The notes beneath the pieces were generated by a model, which worked only from the letters and a program-made list of their open reading frames with translations, made no database searches and was not told the origin of the DNA. Made by a program: the position numbers and the translations under genes. A stretch of DNA of 48,876 nt from Proteiniborus sp. DW1 (GTDB lineage: Bacteria > Bacillota > Clostridia > Tissierellales > Proteiniboraceae), in NCBI RefSeq assembly GCF_900095305.1, contig NZ_FMDO01000049.1, positions 1-48,876 of the forward strand, read 5' to 3'. Shown here in pieces: positions 31,792-42,614 of the stretch. Within the stretch, counting starts at the first letter, position 1; the number at the start of each line of letters is the position of its first letter.

Positions 31792-32618
31792 AGTAATCCC
31801 ACCAATTCATCTACTGTTAATATGTCTGCTGGAAGGTTAACTCCTTCTTTTCTAAGCTCATATACTAACTCTGTAACCTGTGGTACATCAAGGCCTAGCT
31901 TCTTTAGCTTTTCAACTTGACTGAAAACCTGTTTTGGTGTTCCTTCTAATACCACTTGTCCCTCTTCCATAACTATTATTCTATCTGCGTTCACTGCCTC
32001 ATCCATATAGTGTGTAATATGAACAATTGTCTTTTTTTCTTCTCTATTTAGCTTTTGTATAGTATTCATTACTTCTTTTCTTCCTGAGGGATCTAACATG
32101 GCAGTAGGCTCATCTAATACTATACAGTCTGGATTCATTGCTAGTATTCCTGCTATAGCTATTCTCTGTTTCTGTCCACCTGACAGCAAGTGAGGAGCGT
32201 GTTTTTTGTAGTGTCCCATTTCTACAATATCAAGTGCCTCATCTACTCTTCTTCTTATTTCTTTAGGGTCTATTCCTTGATTTTCTGGTCCAAATGCTAC
32301 ATCCTCTTCTACTATGGTGGCTACTAATTGATTATCTGGATTTTGAAAGACCATTCCTGCTGTTTGTCTAATGTCCCATATTTTATTATAGTCATTAGTA
32401 TTCATACCATTTACGTATACATTACCCTTTGTAGGCAATAGTAGTGCATTCATCAATTTTGCAAGTGTAGATTTTCCTGAACCATTGTGTCCAAGAATAA
32501 CTAAAAATTCTCCTTTTTTAATTTCAAGGCTTACATCCTTTAGAGCCGCAAATTCCTTGTCTTCTGCTGTTGTGTATTCATATGTTACATTATCTATCTT
32601 TATCATTGTATCACTCAT
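31782..32618 (-). CDS. ecfA1: ECF transporter ATPase EcfA1
   Basis: A 278-residue CbiO-type ATPase: Walker [11 protein letters not shown]-helix [22 protein letters not shown], signature LSGGQKQR, Walker [13 protein letters not shown] and switch His in ITHYMDEA. The NPDNQ form marks the EcfA1 subunit. It is the first gene of the four-gene unit, behind an extended -10 promoter, with GGAGAGGG before the ATG. The order rplQ-ecfA1-ecfA2-ecfT-truA-rplM-rpsI is conserved in Firmicutes. Confidence 0.95.
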   Translation of the reverse strand: MSDTMIKIDNVTYEYTTAEDKEFAALKDVSLEIKKGEFLVILGHNGSGKSTLAKLMNALLLPTKGNVYVNGMNTNDYNKIWDIRQTAGMVFQNPDNQLVATIVEEDVAFGPENQGIDPKEIRRRVDEALDIVEMGHYKKHAPHLLSGGQKQRIAIAGILAMNPDCIVLDEPTAMLDPSGRKEVMNTIQKLNREEKKTIVHITHYMDEAVNADRIIVMEEGQVVLEGTPKQVFSQVEKLKKLGLDVPQVTELVYELRKEGVNLPADILTVDELVGLLCQ

Positions 32619-32710
32619 CTAAATCCCTCTCCAAATACGCATTATGTACCTCTTTAGTCTAACACATGTTTACATATTGTTCAACAAATCTCTATTGTTT
32701 CCAACAATTC

Positions 32711-32722
32711 TATATTATATCA
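32711..32722 (-). promoter_or_regulatory. Extended -10 promoter of the ecf operon
   Basis: TGATATAAT on the minus strand (TATAAT at 32714-32719 with the TGN extension). The -35 region (TTTATT) is weak, as is common with extended -10 promoters. The leader is about 90 nt. Confidence 0.6.
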
Positions 32723-32843
32723 TACCGCAAGTAAGGAATAAATAATCAATTTTCATCAGAGTAAAGATATTAAGATAATTTGAAAATATAATAGAAATAT
32801 ACACTAGCCCAATATTTATATTACATTTTCTTAATCAATAAGT

Positions 32844-32881
32844 AAAAAGGGACTAAGTTTATAATACCCTAACTTAATCCC
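32844..32881 (-). terminator. Terminator after rplQ (end of the ribosomal supercluster)
   Basis: GGGATTAAG...CTTAGTCCC (9 bp with one G-U, loop 15) on the minus strand, followed by TTTTTACTT, 10 bp past rplQ. Confidence 0.85.
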
Positions 32882-32890
32882 TATAACACT

Positions 32891-33232
32891 TTATACTAAT
32901 TCTAATATTACTATTTCTGCAGCGTCGCCTCTACGTGGTCCAAGTTTTAGAATCCTTGTATAACCACCATTTCTATCTGCATATTTTGGTGCTATTTCAT
33001 CAAATAAGTTTTTGACTACTGTTTCATCATACACATATGCTAAAACTTGACGTCTAGCATGCAAGTCTCCTCTTTTTGCTAGAGTAATCATTTTTTCTGC
33101 CATTCTCTTAGTTTCTTTTGCTCTTGTTTCAGTTGTTTCTATCTTGCCATTTCTAAGTAGGCTTGTAACAAGATTTCTAAGCATTGCTTTTCTGTGATCA
33201 GTAGGGCGTCCTAATTTTCTTAGCTTAGCCAT
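32891..33232 (-). CDS. rplQ: 50S ribosomal protein L17
   Basis: A 113-residue L17, recognised by [24 protein letters not shown], the [22 protein letters not shown] block and [18 protein letters not shown] near the end. It binds near the polypeptide exit tunnel. Last gene of the alpha operon, 24 bp after rpoA, and followed by a strong terminator. Confidence 0.98.
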   Translation of the reverse strand: MAKLRKLGRPTDHRKAMLRNLVTSLLRNGKIETTETRAKETKRMAEKMITLAKRGDLHARRQVLAYVYDETVVKNLFDEIAPKYADRNGGYTRILKLGPRRGDAAEIVILELV

Positions 33233-33256
33233 CCTTATCCCTCCTTTAAGCTGGTA

Positions 33257-34204
33257 TTACTCATCACTATTCTTTAAACTTAATCCTAATTCTGCAAGTT
33301 TTTGTTGAACTTCTTCAAGGGATTTTTTTCCGAGGTTTCTTACCTTCATCATATCTTCTTCACTCTTCTGTGTTAATTCCTCAACAGTATTGATTCCCGC
33401 TCTCTTTAAGCAGTTATAAGATCTCACAGAAAGGTCTAGCTCTTCTATAGTCATCTCTAGAACTTTTTCTTTCCTATCTTCTTCTTTTTCAACCATTATT
33501 TCTACATCATTAACATGATCTGTTAACGTAATAAATAGATTTAAGTGCTCGTTAAGGATTTTAGCACCTAGAGAAGTTGCTTCATCAGGCTTTATTGTGC
33601 CATCTGTCCACACCTCAAGAGTTAATTTATCATAATCAGTAATCTGCCCTACCCTTGTATTTTCAACTTTAAAGTTCACTTTCTTAACAGGAGTATAAAT
33701 AGAGTCTATAGGGAGAACTCCTATTGGCTGGTTTTCCTTCTTATTTCTTTCAGCAGGAACATAACCTCTCCCTCTTGTCATTTCAAGTTCCATATATAGC
33801 TTCGCATCATCTTCAAGAGTAGCTATATGAAGGTCTCTATTTAGTATCTCAACATCACTACCTGTAATAATATCGCCTGCCGTAATCTCTCTTGGTCCTT
33901 CTGCTTCAATTTTTAGCATTACAGGCTCATCTGCGTGCATTATGGCAGCAATATTTTTAATGTTTAGTATTATCTCTGAAACATCTTCTAATACCCCAGG
34001 TATAGTAGAGAATTCATGTAGTACTCCCTGAATCTTTATAGAAGAAACAGCAGCACCTGGTAATGATGATAGTAAAATTCTCCTTAATGAATTTCCTAGA
34101 GTAGTTCCATATCCTCTTTCTAGCGGTTCAACAACAAACTTACCATAAGTGTTGTCTTCATTTATGTCAACAATCTCTATTTTTGGTTTTTCTATTTCTA
34201 TCAT
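33257..34204 (-). CDS. rpoA: RNA polymerase alpha subunit
   Basis: A 315-residue alpha subunit. The N-terminal assembly domain shows [20 protein letters not shown], and the C-terminal domain (from about residue 245) has [41 protein letters not shown], which contacts UP elements and activators. Length and both domains are complete. It lies between rpsD and rplQ as usual in Firmicutes, with 64 bp to rpsD. Confidence 0.98.
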   Translation of the reverse strand: MIEIEKPKIEIVDINEDNTYGKFVVEPLERGYGTTLGNSLRRILLSSLPGAAVSSIKIQGVLHEFSTIPGVLEDVSEIILNIKNIAAIMHADEPVMLKIEAEGPREITAGDIITGSDVEILNRDLHIATLEDDAKLYMELEMTRGRGYVPAERNKKENQPIGVLPIDSIYTPVKKVNFKVENTRVGQITDYDKLTLEVWTDGTIKPDEATSLGAKILNEHLNLFITLTDHVNDVEIMVEKEEDRKEKVLEMTIEELDLSVRSYNCLKRAGINTVEELTQKSEEDMMKVRNLGKKSLEEVQQKLAELGLSLKNSDE

Positions 34205-34268
34205 TTACACTTGACCCTCCTCATAATCTTTATTAGGATATCTTGAGGGTAACTGATTCTAATAGTTA

Positions 34269-34892
34269 TTATTTAGAATATAGCTCTACAATTAAGTGCT
34301 CTTGTATTGGTAGATCGATATCTTCTCTAGATGGCTCTGAAACAACCTTGCCTAACATATTTTCAATGTCCATTTGTAGCCAAGCCACTACATTCCCTTG
34401 GAATCCCTCTTGAAGTTCCTTAAATCTTGGTGATGACTTGCTTCCTTCTTTAACTTCTATAGTATCGCCAACTGAAATTAAATATGAAGGGATGTCAACC
34501 TTTTTACCGTTTACTCTAAAGTGACCATGAGTAACAAGTTGTCTTGCTTCAGGTCTTGATGCTGCTAATCCTAGTCTATATACTACGTTATCTAGTCTAG
34601 ATTCTAGTATCTTTAATAGGTTTTCACCTGTAATTCCTACTGTTTTTTCTGCCATACCAAAGTATTTTCTCATTTGTGTTTCTGATATACCATAGTATCT
34701 ACGAACTTTTTGTTTTTCTCTTAATTGCATACCATAGTTAGATAATTTTTTCCTGCCTTGACCATGCTGTCCAGGAGCATAATTTCTTCTTGTTACTGGA
34801 CATTTGTCAGTAAAACATTTATCTCCTTTTAAGTAGAGCTTTTGTCCTTCTCTACGGCAAAGTCTACAAACAGGACCAGTGTATCTTGCCAT
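34269..34892 (-). CDS. rpsD: 30S ribosomal protein S4 (zinc-binding form)
   Basis: A 207-residue S4. The N-terminus carries [18 protein letters not shown] and a further Cys in DKCPVTRR, the four-cysteine zinc site of the C+ type. The S4 RNA-binding domain follows ([40 protein letters not shown]). S4 starts assembly of the 30S body and in other bacteria represses its own operon. AGGAGGTGCAC lies before the ATG. Confidence 0.98.
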   Translation of the reverse strand: MARYTGPVCRLCRREGQKLYLKGDKCFTDKCPVTRRNYAPGQHGQGRKKLSNYGMQLREKQKVRRYYGISETQMRKYFGMAEKTVGITGENLLKILESRLDNVVYRLGLAASRPEARQLVTHGHFRVNGKKVDIPSYLISVGDTIEVKEGSKSSPRFKELQEGFQGNVVAWLQMDIENMLGKVVSEPSREDIDLPIQEHLIVELYSK

Positions 34893-34918
34893 TCTTGTGC
34901 ACCTCCTATATCAATTCA

Positions 34919-35317
34919 CTAGACTCTTCTACGTTTTGGTGGTCTACAACCGTTATGTGGTACTGGAGTTGTATCCTTAATCATACTAACTTCAAGTCCA
35001 GTTGCTTGTAATGATCTGATCGCTGCTTCTCTACCAGCTCCCGGTCCTTTAACGAACACTTCTACAGTTTTAAGTCCATGTTCCATAGCTTTTTTTGCTG
35101 CTTCTTCAGCAGCCATTTGAGCTGCAAATGGAGTGGATTTTCTTGAACCTTTAAATCCTAATTGTCCAGCACTAGCCCATGATAATACATTTCCATTAGA
35201 ATCTGATAATGTAACTATTGTATTATTGAAAGTTGATCTAATATGTGCTTGACCTCTTTCAATATTTTTACGTTCTCTTCTTTTTACACGTGTTTTTGCA
35301 CCTTTTTTAGCTACCAA
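34919..35317 (-). CDS. rpsK: 30S ribosomal protein S11
   Basis: A 132-residue S11 of the platform. Visible: [18 protein letters not shown], the [35 protein letters not shown] core and the C-terminal [18 protein letters not shown]. The Asn-Gly in PHNGC is the site of isoaspartate formation in E. coli S11. It follows rpsM by 20 bp. Confidence 0.98.
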   Translation of the reverse strand: MVAKKGAKTRVKRRERKNIERGQAHIRSTFNNTIVTLSDSNGNVLSWASAGQLGFKGSRKSTPFAAQMAAEEAAKKAMEHGLKTVEVFVKGPGAGREAAIRSLQATGLEVSMIKDTTPVPHNGCRPPKRRRV

Positions 35318-35337
35318 TCAAAGTCCCTCCTTTACTA

Positions 35338-35706
35338 TTACTTTTTACCTTTTTTCGCTGCAAGCTTCTTAGGACCTTTTCTAGTTCTAGCATTATTCTT
35401 AGTATTTTGTCCTCTTACTGGTAGACCTCTTCTATGTCTTATTCCTCTATAACATCCAATTTCTCTTAATCTCTTAATGTTAAGAGAGACTTCTCTTCTA
35501 AGGTCACCTTCAACCATATATGTGTCTATAACAGTTCTTAGTTCATTAACTTCTGATTCTGTTAAATCCTTTACTCTGGTATCAGGATTAACACCGGCTT
35601 TAGCTAGTATTTCATTTGATCTAGCTCTTCCGATTCCATATATATATGTTAGTCCTATTTCTACCCTTTTATCTCTTGGTAAGTCAACACCGGCGATTCT
35701 AGCCAT
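35338..35706 (-). CDS. rpsM: 30S ribosomal protein S13
   Basis: A 122-residue S13 in the 30S head, touching L5 and L31 across the subunit bridge. Recognised by [36 protein letters not shown] and the basic tail with [20 protein letters not shown] that reaches P-site tRNA. A 159-bp gap separates it from rpmJ; I see no convincing promoter in it. AGGAGGTG precedes the ATG. Confidence 0.98.
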   Translation of the reverse strand: MARIAGVDLPRDKRVEIGLTYIYGIGRARSNEILAKAGVNPDTRVKDLTESEVNELRTVIDTYMVEGDLRREVSLNIKRLREIGCYRGIRHRRGLPVRGQNTKNNARTRKGPKKLAAKKGKK

Positions 35707-35865
35707 TAAAGTTTACACCTCCTAAAACTATGCATTCTAGTAAAGTTACTTAACTGTACTATTTGCTTTTGAAATCTGAAAGTAAATATATTTTAAGCAG
35801 CCGCAATGATAACTTGTATCAACTAAAATATTATACTAAAAAATAGACAATTTAACTAGCTTTTT

Positions 35866-35979
35866 TTAGCCTTGTTTCTGCTTATGTCTTGGATTTTCGC
35901 AGATCACCATAACTTTGCCTTTTCTTCTGATGATTTGGCATTTTTCACAAATCTTTTTAACTGATGGTCTTACTTTCAC
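35866..35979 (-). CDS. rpmJ: 50S ribosomal protein L36 (zinc-binding form)
   Basis: A 37-codon gene with a GTG start at 35977-35979, behind AAGGAGGG. The product reads [20 protein letters not shown], then [17 protein letters not shown], with the C-x2-C...C...H zinc ligands of C+ type L36. It lies in its usual place between infA and rpsM. Small size makes it easy to miss. Confidence 0.97.
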   Translation of the reverse strand: MKVRPSVKKICEKCQIIRRKGKVMVICENPRHKQKQG

Positions 35980-35994
35980 CGTAAACCCTCCTTG

Positions 35995-36213
35995 CTACTT
36001 ATTACGCCATGTAATTCTACCTCTTGTCAAATCATAAGGTGATAATTCTATAGTTACTTTATCTCCTGGTAAAATCCTTATGAAATTCATTCTGAGTTTC
36101 CCAGAAATGTGAGCTAGTATTTCATGGCCATTTTCTAGTTTTACCTTAAACATGGCGTTTGGTAGAGCTTCTGCTACGGTCCCTTCTACCTCAATAACAT
36201 CTTCTCTAGACAT
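35995..36213 (-). CDS. infA: Translation initiation factor IF-1
   Basis: A 72-residue IF-1 starting [20 protein letters not shown]. The OB fold shows [20 protein letters not shown] and [29 protein letters not shown]. It binds the ribosomal A site during initiation. I use the ATG at 36213, which gives the standard length; the frame is open for eight further codons upstream, overlapping the AGGAGG site. It follows the KOW-domain gene by 30 bp. Confidence 0.97.
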   Translation of the reverse strand: MSREDVIEVEGTVAEALPNAMFKVKLENGHEILAHISGKLRMNFIRILPGDKVTIELSPYDLTRGRITWRNK

Positions 36214-36243
36214 TAGGTAATCGAACCTCCTGTTCAATAGGTA

Positions 36244-36525
36244 TTATATCTCTTTATTAAATGGATCTAAAGCCTTTCTGATATATGCGTTATTTATCTT
36301 TTGTTTAGTCCTTAATTTCTCGTTAAGGTCTTCTATAATAGCCTTATAGACTATTAAGTGCTTTATCTTTTTCTTCTTAGGAGCATCTAATCTCCTATAG
36401 TCTCCATCAACTATTAACACATACTCATTGTCAACAATATCTAATACGACAAAGACTTTTCCTTTATCTCTTCCTGCCTTAGATCTAACCACCTGACCTA
36501 AATGTATATCACTAGTGGTTTCCAT
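36244..36525 (-). CDS. KOW-domain RNA-binding protein (L14e-like)
   Basis: About 93 residues. I start it at the ATG of METTSDIHLGQVVRSKAG (36525) with GAGGTG upstream. The KOW motif is visible as GQVVRSKAGRDKGKVFVVLDI, followed by VLIVDGDYRRLDAPKKKKIKH, a layout like archaeal/eukaryotic L14e proteins. In Clostridia this gene commonly sits between map and infA, as here. It probably binds rRNA or the ribosome; its exact role is unknown. Confidence 0.88.
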   Translation of the reverse strand: METTSDIHLGQVVRSKAGRDKGKVFVVLDIVDNEYVLIVDGDYRRLDAPKKKKIKHLIVYKAIIEDLNEKLRTKQKINNAYIRKALDPFNKEI

Positions 36526-36547
36526 GTAATTCACCTCTTCGATGGAA

Positions 36548-37294
36548 TTAAACTCTAGTTAAGATCAATGGCTCATCATTTGTTATGGCTATTGTATGCT
36601 CATAATGCGCAGACTTCTTGCCATCTATCGTAACTACTGTCCAGTTGTCACTTAGTACTTTTACATGGTAAGTGCCTGCATTAACCATAGGTTCTATAGC
36701 TAGCACCATTCCCGCTTTTAGTCGAGGCCCTTTTCCTGGTAGTCCAAAGTTTGGTATCTGTGGGTCCTCATGCATTCTCTGACCTATCCCATGTCCTACA
36801 AAGTCTCTAACTACTGAAAAACCATTACTTTCGACGTACTTTTGTATTGCATGAGAGATATCGGATAATCTATTGCCTACTTTAGCATATTTTAGACCTT
36901 CATAAAAAGATTGTTTTGTCACTTCTATTAGCTTCATATCTTTTTCTGAAATTGTGCCTACAGGATAAGTCTTAGCTCCATCTCCATAATATCCATCAAC
37001 TATCGTCCCGATATCTATACTTATAATATCGCCATCTTTTAACTTGTTTAATCCAGGAATACCATGAACTACTACCTCATTAATAGAAGCACAAATGCTT
37101 CCTGGAAAACCGTTATAACCTTTAAAAGCAGGTAATGCACCGCGACTTCTAATAAAATCTTCTGCCGCTTCATCTAATTCCTTAGTAGTCACTCCAGGCT
37201 TAATCATGCCTTGGAGAAAGGCATGTGTCTCAGCAACAAGCCTTCCCGCTTTTGACATTAATTCTATTTCTCTATCACTTTTTAAAATAATCAT
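36548..37294 (-). CDS. map: Methionine aminopeptidase, type I
   Basis: A 248-residue type Ia enzyme that removes the initiator Met from nascent chains. Metal ligands appear in order: [17 protein letters not shown] (two Asp), [12 protein letters not shown] (His), and AIEPMVN (Glu), with a last Glu in [14 protein letters not shown] carries the substrate-side His. The start is 2 bp after the adk stop, with GGGAGAGAG upstream. Confidence 0.97.
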   Translation of the reverse strand: MIILKSDREIELMSKAGRLVAETHAFLQGMIKPGVTTKELDEAAEDFIRSRGALPAFKGYNGFPGSICASINEVVVHGIPGLNKLKDGDIISIDIGTIVDGYYGDGAKTYPVGTISEKDMKLIEVTKQSFYEGLKYAKVGNRLSDISHAIQKYVESNGFSVVRDFVGHGIGQRMHEDPQIPNFGLPGKGPRLKAGMVLAIEPMVNAGTYHVKVLSDNWTVVTIDGKKSAHYEHTIAITNDEPLILTRV

Positions 37295-37296
37295 TA

Positions 37297-37944
37297 TTAC
37301 TCTCTCCCTAAAGATGCTACTATGTCTTCGAATACTTTATCAATATCTTGTTTTCCATCTATGTTAATTAGTATTCCTTTTTTCCCATAGTAATCTATTA
37401 GAGGCTCAGTTTGTTCTAAATATACTTCGATTCTTTTTGTCACTGTTTCTACAGTATCATCTTTTCTTTGAATAAGCTCTCCACCACAAACATCGCACAT
37501 ATTTTCTTTCTTTGGTGGATTAAACTTAATGTGGTATGTTGCTCCACAGTCTTTACATACTCTTCTTCCAACTGCCCTGTCAATTAGCTCCTCTTTTTCT
37601 ACGTCTATGTTTATAACGTGGTCTAATTCATAGCTTAAGTTTTTTAGTTCAGTATCTAAGGCATCAGCTTGATTGACAGTTCTTGGGAAACCATCTAGCA
37701 AGAAGCCTTCTTGGCAGTCTTTTTCTGACAATCTATCCTTAACGATAGCTACTGTTAATTCATCAGGTACTAGCAATCCTTTATCTATATATTCCTTTGC
37801 TTTAACACCTAAATCAGTACCTTCTTTTATATTTTTTCTGAACATATCACCTGTTGAAATATGTGGTATGTTGTATTTTTTTACTATATTAACCGCCTGT
37901 GTTCCCTTACCTGCACCAGGTGGTCCTAGTAGAATAAGTCTCAA
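37297..37944 (-). CDS. adk: Adenylate kinase with zinc-binding lid
   Basis: About 215 residues. The start is TTG at 37942-37944 ([20 protein letters not shown] follows), nine bases after GGAG; a TTG five codons upstream gives a non-standard N-terminus. P-loop [21 protein letters not shown] and the lid with [15 protein letters not shown]...CDVCGG, a four-cysteine zinc site as in Gram-positive enzymes. It interconverts ATP, ADP and AMP. It lies between secY and map, as is usual. Confidence 0.97.
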   Translation of the reverse strand: MRLILLGPPGAGKGTQAVNIVKKYNIPHISTGDMFRKNIKEGTDLGVKAKEYIDKGLLVPDELTVAIVKDRLSEKDCQEGFLLDGFPRTVNQADALDTELKNLSYELDHVINIDVEKEELIDRAVGRRVCKDCGATYHIKFNPPKKENMCDVCGGELIQRKDDTVETVTKRIEVYLEQTEPLIDYYGKKGILINIDGKQDIDKVFEDIVASLGRE

Positions 37945-37978
37945 TAATATCATCTCCAAAGGTTGTATTTATAATATA

Positions 37979-39256
37979 CTATTTTAAGAATCCTTTGTAG
38001 TGTCTCATCATCATTTGAGCTTCTATTTGCTTCATAGTCTCTAGACAAACACCCACAACAATTAATATCCCTGTACCACCAAAGTGGATGTTTAGCTTTA
38101 TAATAGCTTCAAGTACTACTGGCAATGTTGCTATGATTGCTAAAGCTACTGCGCCAGCAAACGTCACTCTTGAAATAACTTTACTTAGGTAATCTGAAGT
38201 TGGTCTTCCTGGTCTAATTCCAGGTATAAATCCACCATGTTCTTTTAGGTTATTTGCATACTCAACTGGATTAAACTGTACTGCTGTATAGAAATATGTG
38301 AAGAAAATTATTAGTAATATATTTAGTATGGAATATATCCATGCTCCAACAGCACCATTTAATGTAAAGTAATTTGTAATGAAAGCTGCAAATTTACCGT
38401 TAGGATTTAAGAACATTGCTAAAATTTGGGGAAATTGTAGTAATGATGTAGAGAAGATTACAGGAATTACTCCTGCCATCAACACTTTTATAGGAATATG
38501 TGTGCTTTGGCCACCATACATCTTTCTTCCTACAACTCTTTTAGCATATTGAACAGGTATCTTTCTAGTACCCTCTTGTATAGCTATAACACCAACTATT
38601 ATAACTAAGGCTACTATTAAGAACCCAATTATTTCTAAAACTTTTTCTCCTGCCAATACTAATTTAAACATATTGATTAATGCGCCAGGCGCTCTTGAAA
38701 TGATACCGACAAATATAATAAGAGAAATACCATTTCCAATACCTTTTTCAGTAATAAGCTCTCCTAGCCACATTAAAAATGCTGTTCCAGCAGTTAATAC
38801 TAAAACAATTACTGCTACTGGTAGAAATTCTTTACTAATAAGAGCTCTGTTAAAAAATCCAACACTAATACCAATTGCTTGGACTAGAGCAAGGATAATT
38901 GTACCATATCTAGTGTACTCAGCGATTTTCTTTCTTCCTTCTTCGCCTTCTTTTGCTAGAGCTTCTAAGCTTGGAATAGCAATTGTCAATAACTGTATAA
39001 TAATTGAAGCAGTTACATATGGGTAAATATTAAGAGCAAAAATCGTAAAATCTTTAAAAGCTCCCCCAGCCATTAAGTTTAGAAAATCTAGCATTCCCCC
39101 AGAGCTAGCAGCAAACATAGAATCTATAACAGTCCTGTCTATTCCAGGTACTGGAATACTAGAGCCTAATCTAAACACTACAAGCATGGCAAATGTGAAT
39201 AATATTTTCTTCCTTAAATCAGGAATTTTCCATGCGTTCCTTAAAGTGGATAGCAT
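37979..39256 (-). CDS. secY: Protein translocase subunit SecY
   Basis: A 425-residue SecY with ten membrane helices. Recognised by LRNAWKIPDLRKKILFTFAM, the plug region GGMLDFLNLMAGGAFKDFTIF, GIGNGISLIIFVGI, the cytoplasmic loop RKIPVQYAKRVVGRKMYGGQ, and the C-terminal FVPGIRPG-like FIPGIRPGRPTSDYL. It forms the channel for secreted and membrane proteins. It starts 1 bp after the rplO stop, so the two are coupled. Confidence 0.98.
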   Translation of the reverse strand: MLSTLRNAWKIPDLRKKILFTFAMLVVFRLGSSIPVPGIDRTVIDSMFAASSGGMLDFLNLMAGGAFKDFTIFALNIYPYVTASIIIQLLTIAIPSLEALAKEGEEGRKKIAEYTRYGTIILALVQAIGISVGFFNRALISKEFLPVAVIVLVLTAGTAFLMWLGELITEKGIGNGISLIIFVGIISRAPGALINMFKLVLAGEKVLEIIGFLIVALVIIVGVIAIQEGTRKIPVQYAKRVVGRKMYGGQSTHIPIKVLMAGVIPVIFSTSLLQFPQILAMFLNPNGKFAAFITNYFTLNGAVGAWIYSILNILLIIFFTYFYTAVQFNPVEYANNLKEHGGFIPGIRPGRPTSDYLSKVISRVTFAGAVALAIIATLPVVLEAIIKLNIHFGGTGILIVVGVCLETMKQIEAQMMMRHYKGFLK

Positions 39257-39257
39257 T

Positions 39258-39701
39258 TTAGATCACCTCTACCTTTCCCCCATTAGCCACTATTTTTTCA
39301 GCAGCTGATTTGCTGAATTTGTGGGCTTTAACAGTTAATTTTTTGTTTAATTCACCATCACCAAGTATTTTAACTCCATCTTCAAGCTTTTTGATGATGC
39401 CTGCTTGAATAAGAAGTTCAGGTGTTACTTCTACATTATCTTCAAATATATTTAAATCATCAAGGTTAACTATTGCGTATGTTTTAGCAAATATATTTGT
39501 AAAACCTCTCTTAGGTAATCTTCTATATAATGGCATCTGTCCACCTTCAAAACCTGGTCTTACTCCACCGCCTGAACGAGATTTTTGTCCTTTTTGTCCT
39601 CTACCAGCAGTTTTTCCTTGACCTGAACCAGTACCTCTACCTAATCTTTTAGTCTTTCTGCTGCCGCCACCTTGATTTGGTCTTAATTCATGTAGTTTCA
39701 T
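39258..39701 (-). CDS. rplO: 50S ribosomal protein L15
   Basis: A 147-residue L15, beginning [20 protein letters not shown] with the glycine/arginine-rich N-terminal extension ([20 protein letters not shown]) that penetrates 23S rRNA, and the conserved [21 protein letters not shown] use the ATG at 39701, with AGGAGGTGCAACC upstream, in place of a start seven codons earlier inside that site. Confidence 0.97.
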   Translation of the reverse strand: MKLHELRPNQGGGSRKTKRLGRGTGSGQGKTAGRGQKGQKSRSGGGVRPGFEGGQMPLYRRLPKRGFTNIFAKTYAIVNLDDLNIFEDNVEVTPELLIQAGIIKKLEDGVKILGDGELNKKLTVKAHKFSKSAAEKIVANGGKVEVI

Positions 39702-39728
39702 GGTTGCACCTCCTCTTATCAAAAAGTT

Positions 39729-39905
39729 CTACTCAATAACTTCAACCATATAATTAACTTTTTCTATCATACCTCTAATTTGAGGAGTATCTTCTTTTTC
39801 TACTATTTGACCTATTTTCTTAAGTCCTAAGGCCTGTATAGTTCTTTTGTGAGCCTCTATCCTACCGATTGGGCTCTTTATTAGTTTAATTTGAATTTTA
39901 GCCAA
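39729..39905 (-). CDS. rpmD: 50S ribosomal protein L30
   Basis: A 58-codon gene with a TTG start at 39903-39905. It reads [58 protein letters not shown], a standard bacterial L30. GGGGGAAATACC precedes the start; rpsE ends 12 bp upstream. It keeps the order rpsE-rpmD-rplO. Confidence 0.96.
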   Translation of the reverse strand: MAKIQIKLIKSPIGRIEAHKRTIQALGLKKIGQIVEKEDTPQIRGMIEKVNYMVEVIE

Positions 39906-39917
39906 GGTATTTCCCCC

Positions 39918-40424
39918 CTAACCTAATAACTCTTCAACAGTTTTTCCTCTAAGTCTAGCAACATCTTCTGCTCTCTTAAGTTGTTTTAGAGCTTCCATAG
40001 TTGCATTTACCATGTTTCTAGGATTATTGGAACCTAAGGATTTACCTCTTAGGTCTCTAATACCTGCAAGCTCAATAACTGCACGTACAGGACCTCCAGC
40101 TATAACTCCAGTACCTTCTGAAGCTGGCTTTAGTAACACCTTTCCTGCTCCAAACTCTCCTACTGTTTCATGAGGAATTGTTGTACCTACTGTTGGTACT
40201 GCTATTAAATGTTTTTTAGCATCTTGTACTGCTTTTCTAATAGCTTCTGGAACCTCTTGGGCCTTAGCCATACCTACTCCTACATGCCCATTTTCATCTC
40301 CTACTACTACTAGTGCACTAAATCTAAAGTTTCTACCACCTTTAACAACCTTAGTTACACGATTTATACTAACAACTCTTTCTTGTAAATCTAATTCGTT
40401 AGCATCTATACGACCATGTTGCAT
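39918..40424 (-). CDS. rpsE: 30S ribosomal protein S5
   Basis: A 168-residue S5, needed for decoding accuracy. Domain 1 shows [40 protein letters not shown]; domain 2 shows [31 protein letters not shown]. The loop [10 protein letters not shown] is where spectinomycin resistance changes occur in other species; no such change is evident. AGGGAGG precedes the ATG. Confidence 0.98.
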   Translation of the reverse strand: MQHGRIDANELDLQERVVSINRVTKVVKGGRNFRFSALVVVGDENGHVGVGMAKAQEVPEAIRKAVQDAKKHLIAVPTVGTTIPHETVGEFGAGKVLLKPASEGTGVIAGGPVRAVIELAGIRDLRGKSLGSNNPRNMVNATMEALKQLKRAEDVARLRGKTVEELLG

Positions 40425-40441
40425 TATTTTCCCTCCTTCAT

Positions 40442-40810
40442 TTAGAACTTTAATCCGCCTTCTCTTGCTCCTTCTGCAAGTTCCTTAACTCTTCCGTGAT
40501 AAATATATCCGCCTCTATCAAATATAACTTCTTCGATGCCTTTTGCTAGAGCTTTTTCTGCTACTAGTTTTCCAACAGCCTTAGCAGCCTCTTTGTTGCC
40601 AGTCTCCCCTAGCTTTCCTTTTAGTTCTTTATCGAGTGTAGAAGCAGACACTAAAGTTCTTCCTGCTTTGTCATCGATTATTTGCGCATATATGTGATTT
40701 AAACTTCTATACACATTTAATCTTGGTCTCTCAGGAGTTCCAGTTACAGTCTTTCTGATTCTTAAATGCCTTTTTTGTCTTTTTACATTACTATTTACTT
40801 TTTTAAGCAC
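40442..40810 (-). CDS. rplR: 50S ribosomal protein L18
   Basis: A 122-residue L18, a 5S rRNA binding protein. Recognised by [74 protein letters not shown]. Normal length; 17 bp between it and both neighbours. Confidence 0.98.
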   Translation of the reverse strand: MLKKVNSNVKRQKRHLRIRKTVTGTPERPRLNVYRSLNHIYAQIIDDKAGRTLVSASTLDKELKGKLGETGNKEAAKAVGKLVAEKALAKGIEEVIFDRGGYIYHGRVKELAEGAREGGLKF

Positions 40811-40827
40811 CTGTTTTCACTCCTTTC

Positions 40828-41367
40828 CTACTTACCTGTCTTTCCTTCCTTGCGTCTTACATTTTCGCCTTCATATCTTATACCTTTACCTTTATAAGGC
40901 TCTGGTCTTCTCCAGTCTCTAATAACTGCAGCATAGTTTCCAACCTGTTGCTTATCTATACCCTTAACAATTATCTTGTTAGGTGCTGGTACCTCTACTT
41001 CTATACCTTCTGGATCCTCCATTTCAACTGGATGAGAAAATCCTAGGTTAAGTACTAGCTTTTTACCTTGTTTTTGAGCACGATAACCTGTTCCTATGAT
41101 CTCAAGGCTTCTAGTATACCCATTAGTAACCCCTTCGATCATATTAAATAATAATGTTCTTGTTAAGCCGTGTAGTGATTTGTGTCTCTTTTGTTCTGTT
41201 GGACGAGACAAATGAATCACATTATCTTCTATATTAATTTTAATCTCTTTATCAAGCTGTTGTTCAAGTTTTCCTTTTGCGCCTTTAACTACTACATAGT
41301 TGTTTGCATCAATTTTTACTTCTACGCCACTTGGTATAGTTATCGGCTTTAAACCTATCCTTGACAT
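40828..41367 (-). CDS. rplF: 50S ribosomal protein L6
   Basis: A 179-residue L6 with two related domains. Visible: [52 protein letters not shown], and the end [25 protein letters not shown]. It binds near the sarcin-ricin loop and factor-binding site. AGGAGGTATAAGTC precedes the ATG. Confidence 0.98.
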   Translation of the reverse strand: MSRIGLKPITIPSGVEVKIDANNYVVVKGAKGKLEQQLDKEIKINIEDNVIHLSRPTEQKRHKSLHGLTRTLLFNMIEGVTNGYTRSLEIIGTGYRAQKQGKKLVLNLGFSHPVEMEDPEGIEVEVPAPNKIIVKGIDKQQVGNYAAVIRDWRRPEPYKGKGIRYEGENVRRKEGKTGK

Positions 41368-41407
41368 GACTTATACCTCCTTTTCCATTAAATCAGTCTT
41401 TTATCTA

Positions 41408-41806
41408 TTACCAAATGTAGCAGATTACTTCTCCGCCTACGCCTTCTTTTCTTGCTATTTTATCTGTTACAATACCTTTTGATGTTGAAAGAACTGCTAT
41501 TCCTAGTCCGCCCAATACTCTAGGTATCTCATCACTTTTTACATAAACCCTTAAACCTGGTTTAGATATTCTTTTAATACCAGAAATTATTTTCTCATTA
41601 TCTTTTCCATATTTAAGTTGTATTCTTAGAATACCTTGTTTTCCATCTTCTATTACATCAAATCCTTTTATAAAACCTTCTTCTAAAAGGATGTTAGCTA
41701 TTGATTTCTTCATATTTGAAGCTGGGATATCCACAGTCTCATGTTTTGCATTATTTCCGTTTCTTATTCTTGTAAGCATATCTGCAATTGGATCAGTCAT
41801 CACCAT
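41408..41806 (-). CDS. rpsH: 30S ribosomal protein S8
   Basis: A 132-residue S8, a central-domain assembly protein and, in E. coli, repressor of the spc operon. Recognised by [54 protein letters not shown] and the end GGEVICYIW. The chosen ATG (MVMTDP) has AGGAGG nine bases upstream; an ATG two codons later is possible. Confidence 0.97.
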   Translation of the reverse strand: MVMTDPIADMLTRIRNGNNAKHETVDIPASNMKKSIANILLEEGFIKGFDVIEDGKQGILRIQLKYGKDNEKIISGIKRISKPGLRVYVKSDEIPRVLGGLGIAVLSTSKGIVTDKIARKEGVGGEVICYIW

Positions 41807-41838
41807 TCGAGTCTACCTCCTTCCATTTTAACAATCTA

Positions 41839-42024
41839 TTACCAGCTCGCTTTTTTTACTCCAGGAATCTGTCCCTTGTAAGCTAGTTCTCTGAAGCAAA
41901 TACGGCAAACTCCGAACTTTCTTAGGTAAGCATGTGGTCTTCCACAAATCTTGCATCTGTTATATTCCCTGGAGCTGAATTTCTGCTTTCTGCTTTGTTT
42001 AACTATCATTGATTTTTTAGCCAC
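41839..42024 (-). CDS. rpsZ: 30S ribosomal protein S14, type Z (zinc-binding)
   Basis: A 61-residue short S14 with the zinc site C-x2-C...C-x2-C seen in [22 protein letters not shown], and the end [14 protein letters not shown]. The type Z form is the zinc-replete paralogue. It lies between rplE and rpsH, its classic place. AGGAGGCG precedes the ATG. Confidence 0.97.
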   Translation of the reverse strand: MAKKSMIVKQSRKQKFSSREYNRCKICGRPHAYLRKFGVCRICFRELAYKGQIPGVKKASW

Positions 42025-42042
42025 TCTTTTTCGCCTCCTCTT

Positions 42043-42585
42043 TTACTTTCTAAAGGGCATTCCCATAAGTGCTAAGAACTCTTTCGCTTCCTCATCAGTT
42101 TTAGCTGTTGTAACTACGATTATATCCATTCCTTTTATTGAATCAACCTTATCATATTCTATTTCAGGGAATATTAGCTGTTCTTTAATTCCTAAAGCAT
42201 AATTTCCTCTACCATCAAAAGATGTACTTGATACTCCTCTAAAGTCCCTAACTCTTGGTAGTGCTATATTCATTAGCTTGTCAAGGAACTCATACATCTT
42301 ATCTCCTCTTAGAGTAACCTTTGAACCAACTGGCATACCTTCACGAACTTTAAAGTTTGCTACAGATTTCTTTGCTCTAGTTACTATTGGTTTTTGTCCT
42401 GATATAATACCTAGCTCTTCTACAGCTGATTCTAACAATTTTGGGTTATCTCTCGCTTCTCCAAGCCCCATATTTATAACTATTTTTTCAAGCTTAGGAA
42501 CTTCCATTATATTATCGTATTTAAATTTTTCCATTAATGCTGGAATAACTTCATTTTTATATTTATCTCTAAGGCGTGTTGCCAT
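42043..42585 (-). CDS. rplE: 50S ribosomal protein L5
   Basis: A 180-residue L5, a 5S rRNA binding protein contacting S13 and P-site tRNA. Recognised by [68 protein letters not shown], and the end [27 protein letters not shown]. It is 29 bp after rplX. Confidence 0.98.
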   Translation of the reverse strand: MATRLRDKYKNEVIPALMEKFKYDNIMEVPKLEKIVINMGLGEARDNPKLLESAVEELGIISGQKPIVTRAKKSVANFKVREGMPVGSKVTLRGDKMYEFLDKLMNIALPRVRDFRGVSSTSFDGRGNYALGIKEQLIFPEIEYDKVDSIKGMDIIVVTTAKTDEEAKEFLALMGMPFRK

Positions 42586-42614
42586 TTTGTAAACCTCCCT
42601 TCAACTGTAGCTTA

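Noticed and set aside
35707-35865. Internal promoter between rpmJ and rpsM
   Set aside because: TATAAT-like hexamers occur but none has a fitting -35 at proper spacing; not supported.
36214-36237. Longer IF-1 starting eight codons upstream
   Set aside because: It would remove the ribosome binding site and exceed the standard 72-residue length.
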